A stretch of 64,000 nucleotides of DNA from assembly GCA_043497085.1 (NCBI GenBank), contig JBIEKI010000014.1. One strand, written 5' to 3'. Positions 17,201 through 24,718 of this stretch are shown in pieces (position 1 is the first letter of the stretch; the number at the start of each line of letters is the position of its first letter). Position numbers and translations under genes: made by a program. The notes below the pieces were generated by a model. The model ran no database searches and was not told the origin of the DNA. It saw only the letters and a list, made by a program, of their open reading frames with translations. Origin of the DNA: Thalassobacillus sp043497085 (GTDB lineage: Bacteria; Bacillota; Bacilli; Bacillales; Halobacillaceae).

Positions 17201-17594
17201 AATGGGCTATTGGTGAATCTACAGCAGGTAAAATTGTAATTACACCGGCCGTATAGTTATGTAATGCCTCTACATCTACAGACTTACTTTCCCCTGATTG
17301 TATGTAGCTGCTCAATCTCAGCAAATTTTTGTAGCCCGAGAGATGCTTTGCTAATAATACGGCGGAAAAAGTCTGGTCATTTATTTCCACTTCGACTATC
17401 ATACCAAGAATCGGTCTGATTCCTTCTTTTATACAAGCCTGGTAAAATTCTACGGCTCCGTGCATGACCCCCTCGTCTGTCAAAGCTAGAGAGGTGAATC
17501 CACTTTTTTTCGCCGTCTGAACTAATTTATTGATGGTTATACTGCTCTTCATCAAACTATAACCGCTGCGGACTTGCAAATGCGTAAACGACAT
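14232..17594 (-). CDS. dnaE: DNA polymerase III alpha subunit DnaE
   Basis: This is the second replicative polymerase of Firmicutes, which extends RNA primers on the lagging strand before PolC takes over. The 1120-residue protein has the PHP domain at the N-terminus (SFTHLQVRSGYSLMKS), the palm with catalytic PDIDIDFSDHRRDEV near residue 383 and GPGRGSAAGSLVAYLLG before it, KMDFLGLRNLTLLERIE, NALYRPGPMEYIPLYIDRKHG, and a C-terminal HhH plus OB-fold region. The ATG at 17594 (MSFTHL) was chosen; SD AAAGGTGA lies 5-7 bp upstream. Its neighbours ytsJ and ytrHI match B. subtilis. Confidence 0.97.
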   Translation of the reverse strand: MSFTHLQVRSGYSLMKSSITINKLVQTAKKSGFTSLALTDEGVMHGAVEFYQACIKEGIRPILGMIVEVEINDQTFSAVLLAKHLSGYKNLLRLSSYIQSGESKSVDVEALHNYTAGVITILPAVDSPIAHYLEVGNENGAHDFLTKWTAAFENSSVYLGVEDHNLERERKLHDRLKQFVADHGAQAVALQDVRYLQPEDAQAFDCLTAMREGRRWSPGESTGESKERHLRTAQEMERLFSEWWPDILTETEQLAEQCKVELPLNEQQIPSFPVPEGKTADEYLKEICDRAIEQLDDSDKAQAVKRLEYEWKIITSMNFSDYFLIVWDFVTYAKQQNIKVGPGRGSAAGSLVAYLLGITEVNPLHYDLLFERFLNPERISMPDIDIDFSDHRRDEVIQYVTQKYGPDHVAQIITFGTFAARSLLRELFKTIGIDQQDAAFILKEFSVSSDKTIVGTVKQSEELAMYIRQSPKLQLLFKIAAKLEGLPRHTSTHAAGVVISEVSLTENVPLMAGHEGVPLTQYAMGDLETIGLLKMDFLGLRNLTLLERIEANIVRSLRRDFSLDSIPYNDEATYQLLREGRTNGIFQLESQGMKGVLQKLKPNRFEDVVAVNALYRPGPMEYIPLYIDRKHGRATVEYPHPDVEPILEKTFGVLVYQEQIMQVANQIAGFSLGQADVLRRAVSKKKQELIAEQQAAFLDGARKKGYQDEVAKEIYQWIVKFSNYGFNRSHAVAYSMISYQLAYLKAHYPAYFLAELMNSNAGNHEKLAAYIREAKESDVKVTAPSINNSYAGFRVKNGNIQMGMLSIKGVGYQAVQEIIDARKQASFKNIFDFCLRVPLKAVNRQVIESLIMAGAFDETHPNRASLLASIDQAIEQGELFKEFDDQPSFFQEDLILDDNYVETEPFTRLKQLTMEKEVLGTYMSSHPLEDYRTKLRANGFISLNKMESLKQKKHLKSCGVVDHIKQIRTKRGDPMAFMTISDEQGEADSVIFPELYRKVRPWLQEEMLICFEGNIENRKNQLQWLLSVIEPFSENMIEDGDDTARKLFIRLSDQEEFDALQAIRQVADHFPGNTPVIVHNANKGKTYRLSSDYYLNLSRECLQALHDYFGKESVVPASTK

Positions 17595-17744
17595 TCTGAT
17601 CACCTTTCTTCCTTATCTATTATTATAGCTGATTGTTAGAGGGGAATGAAACCACACCGCATACCTTGTCTTATGATTTCATATATTTAATAGAACTATA
17701 TAAAAGGGCAGACCGGGCAGAATCGCAAGAGAGGGTTGGTAATT

Positions 17745-18077
17745 GTGGAAGAACGGTTGATTGTTTCCATGATTCATGTTTTTTTTATTGCTTTCGGAGT
17801 CATGGTCGGTGGTGCGTTTATTGGTAGTCTCGGCAGTCTTTTGACAGGTGAGGCACCATATACCTCGATGGTACGAATTTCAAAAGGTTTGAGGATTTGG
17901 GCGATAGTGGCGGCAATAGGCGGGACATTTGATACAATCGCACGCTTTGAAAGAGGAATTTTTGATGGGTCGACCTTTGATATATTTAAACAAATTATGG
18001 TCATTGTTGCTGCCATGGGTGGCGTAAAAGCTGCGCTGTTATTTTTTCAATGGATTTTGCAAGAGGATATCACATGA
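17745..18077 (+). CDS. ytrH: Sporulation membrane protein YtrH
   Basis: This 110-residue membrane protein resembles YtrH, a sigma-E-controlled sporulation protein of B. subtilis encoded next to ytrI and dnaE. Hydrophobic segments cover about residues 9-35 (FFIAFGVMVGGAFIGSLGSLL) and 50-62 and 80-105. A GTG start at 17745 is preferred: SD AGAGAGGG lies 9 bp upstream, while the TTG at 17736 is too close. It ends in an ATGA overlap with ytrI, so the two are translationally coupled. I did not find a convincing sigma-E promoter upstream. Confidence 0.85.
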   Translation: MEERLIVSMIHVFFIAFGVMVGGAFIGSLGSLLTGEAPYTSMVRISKGLRIWAIVAAIGGTFDTIARFERGIFDGSTFDIFKQIMVIVAAMGGVKAALLFFQWILQEDIT

Positions 18078-18568
18078 TGCACATTCCCACATATTATAAG
18101 CGGAGAGGATGGCAGCGTTTTTTTGCAGGGTTAATTGTAGGAGCCATCATTGCTTATGGACTTTTACTATACGTAAGTGGCAGCTTGCTTGAACATTGGG
18201 TGGAGGAAAACATCCGATTAAGAGGAAAGTTGACTGAGCTTGAGTCTGCATATGAAGGCCTTTTAAACACCCAGGAAGAGGAAGAAAAACAATTCACCGT
18301 CCAACAAATAGAGATAGCTTTTACTAATGATAAGCGCCTGCAGTTGGACCGTTTGACGAAACATCAACTAGAAACATTATTAAAAGCTGAAATCGAGGGT
18401 GTGATTGGAAAGAATGTAGAGGAGATCGGTAAAAATCGCGATTTGCTTATCAAAGCAATTGAAAACAAACGGTTCCGAATTGATGATTTCACCTATCAGG
18501 TGGAAGTAGTCCAACTTATCATTTACACACAACTCAGCTTAGAATTAAGTATTTCTATTGATACTTGA
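18074..18568 (+). CDS. ytrI: Sporulation membrane protein YtrI
   Basis: YtrI is a sigma-E-dependent sporulation protein in B. subtilis needed for efficient spore formation. This 164-residue protein has a basic N-terminus (YYKRRGWQRFF), one membrane segment at about residues 14-36 (GLIVGAIIAYGLLLYVSG), then a coiled-coil-like region (ENIRLRGKLTELESAYEGLLNTQEEEE, broken here as LRGKLTELES) and a soluble C-terminal domain. The ATG at 18074 overlaps the ytrH stop by 4 bp and has SD AGAGG 7 bp upstream. Confidence 0.85.
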   Translation: MMHIPTYYKRRGWQRFFAGLIVGAIIAYGLLLYVSGSLLEHWVEENIRLRGKLTELESAYEGLLNTQEEEEKQFTVQQIEIAFTNDKRLQLDRLTKHQLETLLKAEIEGVIGKNVEEIGKNRDLLIKAIENKRFRIDDFTYQVEVVQLIIYTQLSLELSISIDT

Positions 18569-18688
18569 CCATGAAAAATTAAAATTATGACAAAATGATG
18601 AAATTTTCAGAAAAATGTAGCGAATCTCTGTTGAATTTTATACAATAGAGTTAGATAAATAGCAATTCAAATCAAAGGGGTGAGTGTT

Positions 18689-18889
18689 ATGTTGATCATG
18701 GACCGTCATCGCCTGGTGGAGGAAAAGATTGCACAGCTCATGAACGGTTACACCGCATACGCAGAAACTGATGAACTCATCCGTCTAATGAAAAGAGATG
18801 TAGCCAGACGCCAGCTCAATGTCTTTTTCGACCGCACGGATACAGGCTGCTGGTTCATTCCAGTTGACCCAGTTAAGTCGAAACATTAA
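18689..18889 (+). CDS. Small hypothetical protein
   Basis: I do not recognise this 66-residue protein with certainty. It starts MLIMDRHRLVEEKIAQLMN and ends with WFIPVDPVKSKH. It is soluble, with a predicted helical first half and two Arg-rich stretches (RLMKRDVARRQ). The ATG at 18689 is preceded by SD AAAGGGG. It is followed by a clear terminator (18896-18928), so it is probably a separate transcription unit downstream of ytrHI and convergent to nrnA. The good SD, clean spacing and own terminator make it likely to be real. Confidence 0.65.
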   Translation: MLIMDRHRLVEEKIAQLMNGYTAYAETDELIRLMKRDVARRQLNVFFDRTDTGCWFIPVDPVKSKH

Positions 18890-18895
18890 AGGTTG

Positions 18896-18928
18896 AACCC
18901 TCACGAACCTATATAGGCTCGGAGGGTT
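18896..18928 (+). terminator. Bidirectional-looking terminator
   Basis: AACCCTC and GAGGGTT flank an inner GAGCCTATATAGGCTC-like stem (ACCTATATAGG); ATTTTG follows on the plus strand. It separates the small gene from convergent nrnA. Confidence 0.75.
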
Positions 18929-18940
18929 ATTTTGTGTGAA

Positions 18941-19903
18941 TTATCCCTTTTGATTTTCCTGCTTATACTGCCTGCATACTTCTTCGAGTTCAGCTGTTAT
19001 CGCTTCTGTTTCTTCCCAGGAATGTGCAGAAGCACCAGCTGCCATTGGATGTCCCCCGCCATTATGATTTGCGGCCACACCATTGATGATTGGACCTCTT
19101 GAGCGTAATCGCACACGGATTACCTCGTCTTCTTCGACGTAAAATGCCCAGGAAAGAACACCTTCCACATCCCCAAGAATACCTACTAACTGGCTGGTTT
19201 CCAATACGGTCACCCCATACTCTTTCATGACATCTTTCGTAATACGGATAGTGCTCAACCCCGATGGTGATACCGTGAAGTGCTGGAGTATGTAACCCTT
19301 CAGCCGGACGACATTCATCTTGGTGTTATACATGCCCTCATATAAACCCGGACGGTCAAAAGGATAACGAACCAGATCAGCAGCATACTTCAATGTCTTT
19401 GTCGTTGTGCTTGGAAATAAAAACCTTCCAGTATCTCCTACAATTCCCGCATACAAAAGACGCGCACCCGCCTCTGTCAGCTTCAACCCTTGCTTTTCAA
19501 ATTCCAGGTAAAATTCATAAATCAACTCACTCGCTGAGCTGGAATCTGTATCGACCCACTGGATATCCCCGTACTGATCGACATTCGGGTGATGGTCAAT
19601 TTTAATTATTTCTTTTCCCTTGGTATAACGTTGATCGTCCACCCTTGCTTGATTAGCAGTATCGCATACAATAACCAGGGCTTGTTCATAATCCTGATCC
19701 GCCACTTCATCCATACCTATCAGGAAATTTAAAGAGGGATCTTCTTCCCCGGTTAGCAAGACTGCCTTCTCCGGAAAACTTGCCTGGATGATCTCCTTTA
19801 AGCCACCAGTAGAACCTAGTGCATCAGGATCCGGTCTTACATGCCTGTGAATGATGATTTTCTCGTATTCTGTTATCTTTTCCAATATCTTTGTTTTGCA
19901 CAT
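18941..19903 (-). CDS. nrnA: NanoRNase / pAp phosphatase NrnA
   Basis: NrnA (YtqI) is a DHH-DHHA1 phosphoesterase that degrades short oligoribonucleotides and dephosphorylates 3'-phosphoadenosine 5'-phosphate. The 320-residue protein shows the DHH motifs IIHRHVRPDPDALGS (N-terminal metal binding), VIVCDTANQARVDD, and KIDHHPNVDQYGDIQWVDTDSSSASEL, and the DHHA1 substrate motif NHNGGGHPMAAGAS near residue 285. SD AAGGAG is 7 bp from the ATG. The position between ytrI and ytpI equals that in B. subtilis. Confidence 0.95.
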   Translation of the reverse strand: MCKTKILEKITEYEKIIIHRHVRPDPDALGSTGGLKEIIQASFPEKAVLLTGEEDPSLNFLIGMDEVADQDYEQALVIVCDTANQARVDDQRYTKGKEIIKIDHHPNVDQYGDIQWVDTDSSSASELIYEFYLEFEKQGLKLTEAGARLLYAGIVGDTGRFLFPSTTTKTLKYAADLVRYPFDRPGLYEGMYNTKMNVVRLKGYILQHFTVSPSGLSTIRITKDVMKEYGVTVLETSQLVGILGDVEGVLSWAFYVEEDEVIRVRLRSRGPIINGVAANHNGGGHPMAAGASAHSWEETEAITAELEEVCRQYKQENQKG

Positions 19904-20028
19904 ATAATTACTCCTTACCTCGCATGGTTACTTACTATTTAATCATAGAAATCCAATAACAGGTAGCATATTTGATTAAAACAAGCTACAATAGTATTGA
20001 TTTCAGACAATATTAGGGAGTAGATTTC

Positions 20029-20328
20029 ATGCTGATATTTTCCACTTTGATTCTTGTTTCACTTATTTTATATATTTATTATAAAGTAAATATAACCCGC
20101 ACCCGAGACAGATTGACTCAGCTTTATTTCAATGGAAAAGCCAGGATTTGTCTTGGAAGCTTTGTTTTCTTCTTTGGTATCAATCAGTATCTCTTTTATG
20201 AAACAAAACTCTCGCTTTATATAGGCATCGTGTTCCTTGTACTAGGTGGCATGCAGATGTACTTCGGTTTCAAAAGCTCTCGCCATTATAAAAACGAGTA
20301 CCAGAAACAAGAAACAGCTTCCAACTGA
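20029..20328 (+). CDS. ytpI: YtpI family membrane protein
   Basis: This 99-residue protein has three hydrophobic segments: residues 1-17 (LIFSTLILVSLILYIYY), about 40-58 (ICLGSFVFFFGINQYLFY) and 62-84 (SLYIGIVFLVLGGMQMYFGF). This pattern, the length and the location between nrnA and ytoI match B. subtilis YtpI, whose function is unknown. It is preceded by a TTAGGGAG SD and followed by a strong bidirectional terminator shared with ytoI. Confidence 0.8.
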   Translation: MLIFSTLILVSLILYIYYKVNITRTRDRLTQLYFNGKARICLGSFVFFFGINQYLFYETKLSLYIGIVFLVLGGMQMYFGFKSSRHYKNEYQKQETASN

Positions 20329-20337
20329 CTAGGATAG

Positions 20338-20369
20338 GAAAGGCAGCGCATAGGAGCGCTGCCTTTTTT
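20338..20369 (+). terminator. Terminator between ytpI and ytoI
   Basis: AAAGGCAGCGC and GCGCTGCCTTT form an 11-bp stem with a TTTTTT run on the plus strand; the A-run before it lets it work for ytoI as well. Confidence 0.85.
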
Positions 20370-20375
20370 GCTGTC

Positions 20376-21689
20376 TCAACGGTCGATTAATTGTGCCATT
20401 AACAGGGCTTTTCCCACCAGTGTCTTTTCATGATAGAGCTCAACGTCTACCTTAGCAAATTTACGACCGACTTCCATGATTTCCGGTTTGATTTCAATGA
20501 CACTCTCAATCTGAACAGGTTTAATAAAATAAACCGATAAGTTTTCTACCACCAGGTCGCCTTTTTTATATTTTCGAAGCAGCCGGCTGCTTGCTTCCGT
20601 CACTAGTGAAGTGAATACCCCGTAGGAAAGGCTTCCCAGTTGGTTGGTCATTTGCGGAGTGACAGCAACCTGGAATAGCATATTATTACCTTCTTCTCCG
20701 ATTACTTCCACCTGTTTGCTTACCAGATCATCTATCGTTTCTCCAACCTGTGGCTGGCGCTGAATATGCTGCAAAGCTTTCAAAACATCCTGCCTGGAAA
20801 TCAGCCCTTGCAGTTTATGGTGCTGGTCGACTACTGGCATGATTTCAATTCCTTCCCAAACCATCATATGAGCAGCATTGGCTAGAGATGTTTTGGTTTG
20901 AACTGTCATTGGATTTTTTGTCATTACTTTATCAATGACTATACTCCTGTCTTTTCCAATGACATCTTTCGAAGTTACCATCCCCACTACACGATTGTTA
21001 CCATCGACGACTGGATACCTGCTGTGTGAAGTAGCTTCATTCAATTCATGCCAATTTTCAACGGTATCTGTCGTTTTCAAATAATAGGATTGCTCAAAAG
21101 AAGTATAGATATCCTCGACCAGCACGATTTCTTTTTTAATGAGCTGATCATAAATCGCCCGGTTGATCATAGCTGCTACAGTAAACGTATCATAACTCGT
21201 GGAAATGATCGGCAATTTCTTTTCATCAGCCAGTTTCTTGACACGATCTTCCGTATCAAATCCACCGGTAATCAAGACAGCCGCTCCTTCTTTCAATGCT
21301 AATTCATGAGCATTCGTCCGGTTACCTACTATCAGTAACGACCCCGCTTCTGTATAGCGCATCATCGCTTCCAGCTTCATCGCTCCGATAACAAATTTAT
21401 TCAATGTTTTATATAAACCTTCTCTGCCTCCCAGCACCTGACCATCTACAATATTGATGATTTCCGCAAAGGTGAGGCGTTCAATGTTTTCTTTCTTCTT
21501 TTTTTCAATTCGAATTGTCCCGACACGTTCAATCGTACTTACCAGGCTTTGATTTTCAGCTTCTTTAATAGCTCTGTATGCGGTTCCTTCACTGACATTC
21601 AGTTCTTTTGCTATTTGGCGTACGGATATTTTATTGCCCACGGAAAGTGATTCAATAAATTGCAGGATCTGTTCATGTTTCGTAGCCAT
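20376..21689 (-). CDS. ytoI: YtoI: DRTGG-CBS-hotdog regulatory protein
   Basis: The 437-residue protein has an N-terminal winged-helix-like domain (residues 5-60: ISVRQIAKELNVSEGTAYRAIKEAE), a DRTGG domain (about 70-180), a CBS pair (residues 195-310, with SRYPVVDGNNRVVGMVTSKDVIG and IEIMPVVDQHHKLQGLISRQDVL) and a C-terminal hot-dog thioesterase-like domain (about 330-435). This architecture is that of B. subtilis YtoI; ligand and targets are unknown, although DRTGG and CBS domains suggest nucleotide sensing. ATG at 21689 is chosen over 21695; both are possible. Promoter at 21741-21769 carries unusual upstream repeats. Confidence 0.88.
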   Translation of the reverse strand: MATKHEQILQFIESLSVGNKISVRQIAKELNVSEGTAYRAIKEAENQSLVSTIERVGTIRIEKKKKENIERLTFAEIINIVDGQVLGGREGLYKTLNKFVIGAMKLEAMMRYTEAGSLLIVGNRTNAHELALKEGAAVLITGGFDTEDRVKKLADEKKLPIISTSYDTFTVAAMINRAIYDQLIKKEIVLVEDIYTSFEQSYYLKTTDTVENWHELNEATSHSRYPVVDGNNRVVGMVTSKDVIGKDRSIVIDKVMTKNPMTVQTKTSLANAAHMMVWEGIEIMPVVDQHHKLQGLISRQDVLKALQHIQRQPQVGETIDDLVSKQVEVIGEEGNNMLFQVAVTPQMTNQLGSLSYGVFTSLVTEASSRLLRKYKKGDLVVENLSVYFIKPVQIESVIEIKPEIMEVGRKFAKVDVELYHEKTLVGKALLMAQLIDR

Positions 21690-21740
21690 TGTCATTCACC
21701 ATTCTTTCTAACTGTACTAGTGTTTATGTATCTAATTGTT

Positions 21741-21769
21741 ATTATACAGATGATACAGTCTTCCTGCAA
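21741..21769 (-). promoter_or_regulatory. ytoI sigma-A promoter
   Basis: On the minus strand TTGCAG, a 17-bp spacer and TATAAT are present, with a start near 21734 and a leader of about 45 nt. Confidence 0.75.
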
Positions 21770-21806
21770 TTTTTAACAGAAAATCCAACTTGCGGCTGCT
21801 TGCTTT

Positions 21807-21873
21807 TATTGGCTAAAATTTTATTATATTGGCTGCTTTACATTTTTATCAGCTGATTTTTGATGTATTGGCT
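21807..21873. repeat. Three TATTGGCT direct repeats upstream of ytoI
   Basis: The octamer TATTGGCT occurs at 21807-21814, 21827-21834 and 21866-21873. The spacings are 20 and 39 bp, close to two and four helical turns. They lie upstream of the -35 box of ytoI, about -73 to -140, where an activator could bind on one face of the DNA. Confidence 0.5.
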
Positions 21874-21907
21874 ACAAAGGGTATTAGGCGAATAGAGCCT
21901 ATTCCCA

Positions 21908-21940
21908 TAAAAAAAACCGTCACTTCCAAAAGTGACGGTT
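21908..21940 (-). terminator. ytkL terminator
   Basis: AACCGTCACT and AGTGACGGTT form a 10-bp perfect stem; on the minus strand an eight-T run follows. It lies 12 bp past the ytkL stop and ends the PspA operon. Confidence 0.92.
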
Positions 21941-21951
21941 CGGCTAAACTA

Positions 21952-22632
21952 TTACAATTCGATAGATTCGCCTACTTCTAAAGCTTTACCTGTCCCAGGG
22001 TTCACCTTTTCAGCGAAGGCTTTCCCATCCTGGTTGATCAGATCGAAGGTGTTATAGTGAATAGGTACTACCTGTTTAGCATCCAGCCATTTAGCAGCGA
22101 CCAATGCGTCATCTGGTCCCATCGTGAAATTATCCCCAATCGGTATGAATGCCAAATCAATTTTATTCATTTCACCAATCATCTTCATATCACTGAATAA
22201 CCCGGTATCGCCCGCGTGGAAAATGGTTTTGCCTTCAACCGTCAATAAAATGCCAGTCGGCATACCAGTGTAAACGGTAGTTCCATCTTCTTCGGTGTAA
22301 GAAGAACCGTGAAATGCCTGGGTAAACTTAACTTTACCAAAATCGAACTCATGTGAGCCGCCGATATACATCGGATGAGCATTCACGCCCTTATTCCCAA
22401 GGTATTCCGCCAATTCGAACGGAGCTACTACTAGCGAATCATTACGCTTAGCGATGTCGACTGTATCACCGACATGATCATTATGACCATGGGTCAACAG
22501 GATGACATCTGCTTTAACTTCATCGGCGTTGAGATCCGTATTTCCATTCCCGGAAATGAATGGATCGAATAAAATCGTTTTACCATTTGCTTCTACTTTT
22601 ACGACGGAATGACCATGAAATGTTGCTTTCAC
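21952..22632 (-). CDS. ytkL: UPF0173 metal-dependent hydrolase YtkL
   Basis: This 226-residue protein belongs to the UPF0173 branch of the metallo-beta-lactamase superfamily. The metal motif is ILLTHGHNDHVGDTVDIAKR (HxHxDH type, near residue 47), with further metal ligands in AFHGSS, FHAGDTGLFSDM and VPIHYNTFDLINQ. Substrate is unknown. Start is GTG with SD AAGGAGAGG 5 bp upstream. In B. subtilis ytkL lies near ytkK; here it is the last gene behind the membrane aminopropyltransferase, 39 bp away, so it may be cotranscribed with the PspA cassette. Confidence 0.9.
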   Translation of the reverse strand: MKATFHGHSVVKVEANGKTILFDPFISGNGNTDLNADEVKADVILLTHGHNDHVGDTVDIAKRNDSLVVAPFELAEYLGNKGVNAHPMYIGGSHEFDFGKVKFTQAFHGSSYTEEDGTTVYTGMPTGILLTVEGKTIFHAGDTGLFSDMKMIGEMNKIDLAFIPIGDNFTMGPDDALVAAKWLDAKQVVPIHYNTFDLINQDGKAFAEKVNPGTGKALEVGESIEL

Positions 22633-22671
22633 ACTATCCTCTCCTTCGCAGAAATTTTACAATATTCTCAT

Positions 22672-24222
22672 TTAATAATTATCCCAAGCTTGCTCATATT
22701 TTTCAATTAAATGAGGATCAATCAATGTATTGGGTTTCAAAGGGACCTTATTCCCTTTCCGGTTGATTATTTCCCTGTCTTCATCTTTTCCAAACACCGT
22801 AAAAGCACGGAGAAGATCCTCGGTGAGGTAAGTTGTTTCAACAGAGATATCGAGATCTTTAAGTTCAATTTTTTCTCGCGACGCCATGACAAACCCCCAG
22901 TTACCGAAGCTCGGAATATCGAGATGGAAGTTTTCCGTTTCTAATCCTGTCGAGCGGATGGTTTCATCAATCGTCCAATAGACTTCCGTAGCAAAGACAG
23001 GGCTGGTCGCCTGAATCATTGCTGCTCCTCCTGGACGAAGATGGTTCCTAATAAGTGAATAAAATTCACGCGTATACAATTTATTCAGGCTTTCATTGTT
23101 CGGATCAGGAAGGTCGATAATGATAACATCGTAAAATTCATCATTCTTCTCCAGAAACTCGAAGGCATCCTCGTTGTATACTGTTACTTTCTCATCTTTC
23201 AAAGCACCTTCATTCAACTGGAGCAAATGATAATTAGTGTTAGCCAGCTCGGTAACAGCAGGATCCAAATCTACCAGTGTAATTTCTTTTAATTGTTTGT
23301 ATTTCAATAATTCCCGAATTGCAAGGCCATCGCCGCCGCCGAGCACCAAAACATTTTTCACATCTTCAGCCTTTGACAACGGTGGATGGACGAGCGTCTC
23401 ATGATAACGGTACTCATCAGAAGAACTGAATTGCAGGGAACCATCGAGGTACAAACGAGTGTCTCCTTGTTCTTTAGTGAGCACAATTTTCTGATAGGCA
23501 CTATTTTCGTTAAAGATGATTGGATCTTTATATAACTTCTGTTCAAAGGAAAACGCCATTTCTTCCCCAAAAAACAGTCCTGCCAGCAAAAGCAGAGCAA
23601 TGATAGCTCCGGATAGGATATGTACCTTTAACTTAGCAATTTCTTTACGGAATAAATAAAGTACAACCAAGGCTACTGATAAATTGATTAATCCCACGAA
23701 AAATGCACTTTTCACCATACCGAGCTGCGGGCGAAGTAAAAACACAAATAAAAGCCCGCCGATAAGCCCTCCTGCATAGTCTGAAAACAACACACGAGCC
23801 GTACTGCGATTCAATTCTACTCCGATTTCATTCGCTTTTCGAATAAGGAGAGGAAGTTCAAGTCCAGTCAACGTCCCGATAACCAATGTCACGGAATATA
23901 AAAACAACGCATCTGTGCCATCTGGCGCGAATGCAGTCATACCAAACATCATAAAGCTTGAAAAGCCACCAATTAAAGCTACCATGAACTCGATCCATAT
24001 AAAAGCTATGATTAACCGCTTCAATACTTTTTCACTGATAGACGCACCAATCCCCATCCCTGTCAAGAACAGGCTGATGGTCAACGTATATTGTTTTACG
24101 CCATCACCCAGTATGTAAGAGCCCAAAGCACCAAATAGCACCTCAAAAATAATTCCACAAATTGAGACGATACCTGAAGCCCAGTAAATGAAATGACTCT
24201 TTTTAATAGCTTCTTGTTGCAT
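22672..24222 (-). CDS. Membrane-anchored spermidine synthase-like aminopropyltransferase
   Basis: The 516-residue protein joins an N-terminal membrane half (about seven hydrophobic segments in residues 10-215) to a C-terminal spermidine synthase-type methyltransferase fold. The soluble part carries VLVLGGGDGLAIRELL (nucleotide motif, near residue 290), ITLVDLDPAVTELAN, and IIIDLPDPNNESLNKLYTREFYSLI, which keeps both aspartates of the aminopropyltransferase active-site loop. Such fusions usually accompany PspA, DUF350 and DUF4178 genes in Bacillaceae, as here. It probably acts at the membrane face; the acceptor is unknown, and whether decarboxylated SAM is the donor is untested. A hairpin (24252-24290) separates it from the DUF350 gene, so expression may be lower than that of the upstream genes. 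Confidence 0.85.
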   Translation of the reverse strand: MQQEAIKKSHFIYWASGIVSICGIIFEVLFGALGSYILGDGVKQYTLTISLFLTGMGIGASISEKVLKRLIIAFIWIEFMVALIGGFSSFMMFGMTAFAPDGTDALFLYSVTLVIGTLTGLELPLLIRKANEIGVELNRSTARVLFSDYAGGLIGGLLFVFLLRPQLGMVKSAFFVGLINLSVALVVLYLFRKEIAKLKVHILSGAIIALLLLAGLFFGEEMAFSFEQKLYKDPIIFNENSAYQKIVLTKEQGDTRLYLDGSLQFSSSDEYRYHETLVHPPLSKAEDVKNVLVLGGGDGLAIRELLKYKQLKEITLVDLDPAVTELANTNYHLLQLNEGALKDEKVTVYNEDAFEFLEKNDEFYDVIIIDLPDPNNESLNKLYTREFYSLIRNHLRPGGAAMIQATSPVFATEVYWTIDETIRSTGLETENFHLDIPSFGNWGFVMASREKIELKDLDISVETTYLTEDLLRAFTVFGKDEDREIINRKGNKVPLKPNTLIDPHLIEKYEQAWDNY

Positions 24223-24251
24223 AGTTGATCACTCCGATGAACAAATATAAA

Positions 24252-24290
24252 GAAAAAAGGGCCGTCTCCAAGGAGAGAGACACCCCCTTT
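24252..24290 (-). terminator. Hairpin with T-run between DUF350 and aminopropyltransferase genes
   Basis: On the minus strand AAAGGGGG-GTCTC pairs with GAGAC-CCCTTT imperfectly and TTTTTTC follows. It is probably a partial terminator inside the operon. Confidence 0.6.
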
Positions 24291-24302
24291 CAGACGCTTG
24301 AC

Positions 24303-24698
24303 TTACGTAATGGAAGCGCCGATTACAAAAGCTAAACCGATGGATACTCCGACTGAGATGATACCAACAGCAATATTGTTTTCTTTCAGCATCGTTTCCA
24401 CTGAAAATTTCCTTGTGAACATTTCAAATAAGAAGTAGGCAAGCATTTGGAGGACTACCCCATAGGCTCCCCATATCAACGTGTCCCACAATGTCAAACT
24501 ATGATAGATAGCAAAAGAAAGAATGATACAAATCCCGATTATTTTTCCGGCAATAGATAAAGCAACCGCAGTATTGCCCTGTCTAACTTCTTCCCAATCC
24601 TTATATTTCGTAGTTATCACTTCAAATACTGCCAGGCCGATCAATACGACTATGACAGCAATAACAAAATAAGCAAAAGTAGCAATGAATGGTCCCAT
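24303..24698 (-). CDS. DUF350 (YjfL-type) membrane protein
   Basis: This 131-residue protein has four hydrophobic segments: residues 5-27 (ATFAYFVIAVIVVLIGLAVF), 45-65 (AVALSIAGKIIGICIILSFA), 70-90 and 105-130 (NIAVGIISVGVSIGLAFVIGA). Two internally similar halves are typical of DUF350. E. coli YjfL, next to the PspA homologue YjfJ, is the best known member; its function is not established. It lies 20 bp downstream of the DUF4247 gene in the PspA cassette and is most likely part of a membrane complex with those proteins. Confidence 0.82.
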   Translation of the reverse strand: MGPFIATFAYFVIAVIVVLIGLAVFEVITTKYKDWEEVRQGNTAVALSIAGKIIGICIILSFAIYHSLTLWDTLIWGAYGVVLQMLAYFLFEMFTRKFSVETMLKENNIAVGIISVGVSIGLAFVIGASIT

Positions 24699-24718
24699 AC
24701 TATCAACCTCCTAATAGA

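Noticed and set aside
22711..22944. 77-residue plus-strand open frame
   Set aside because: It is an antisense shadow of the aminopropyltransferase gene, without an SD.
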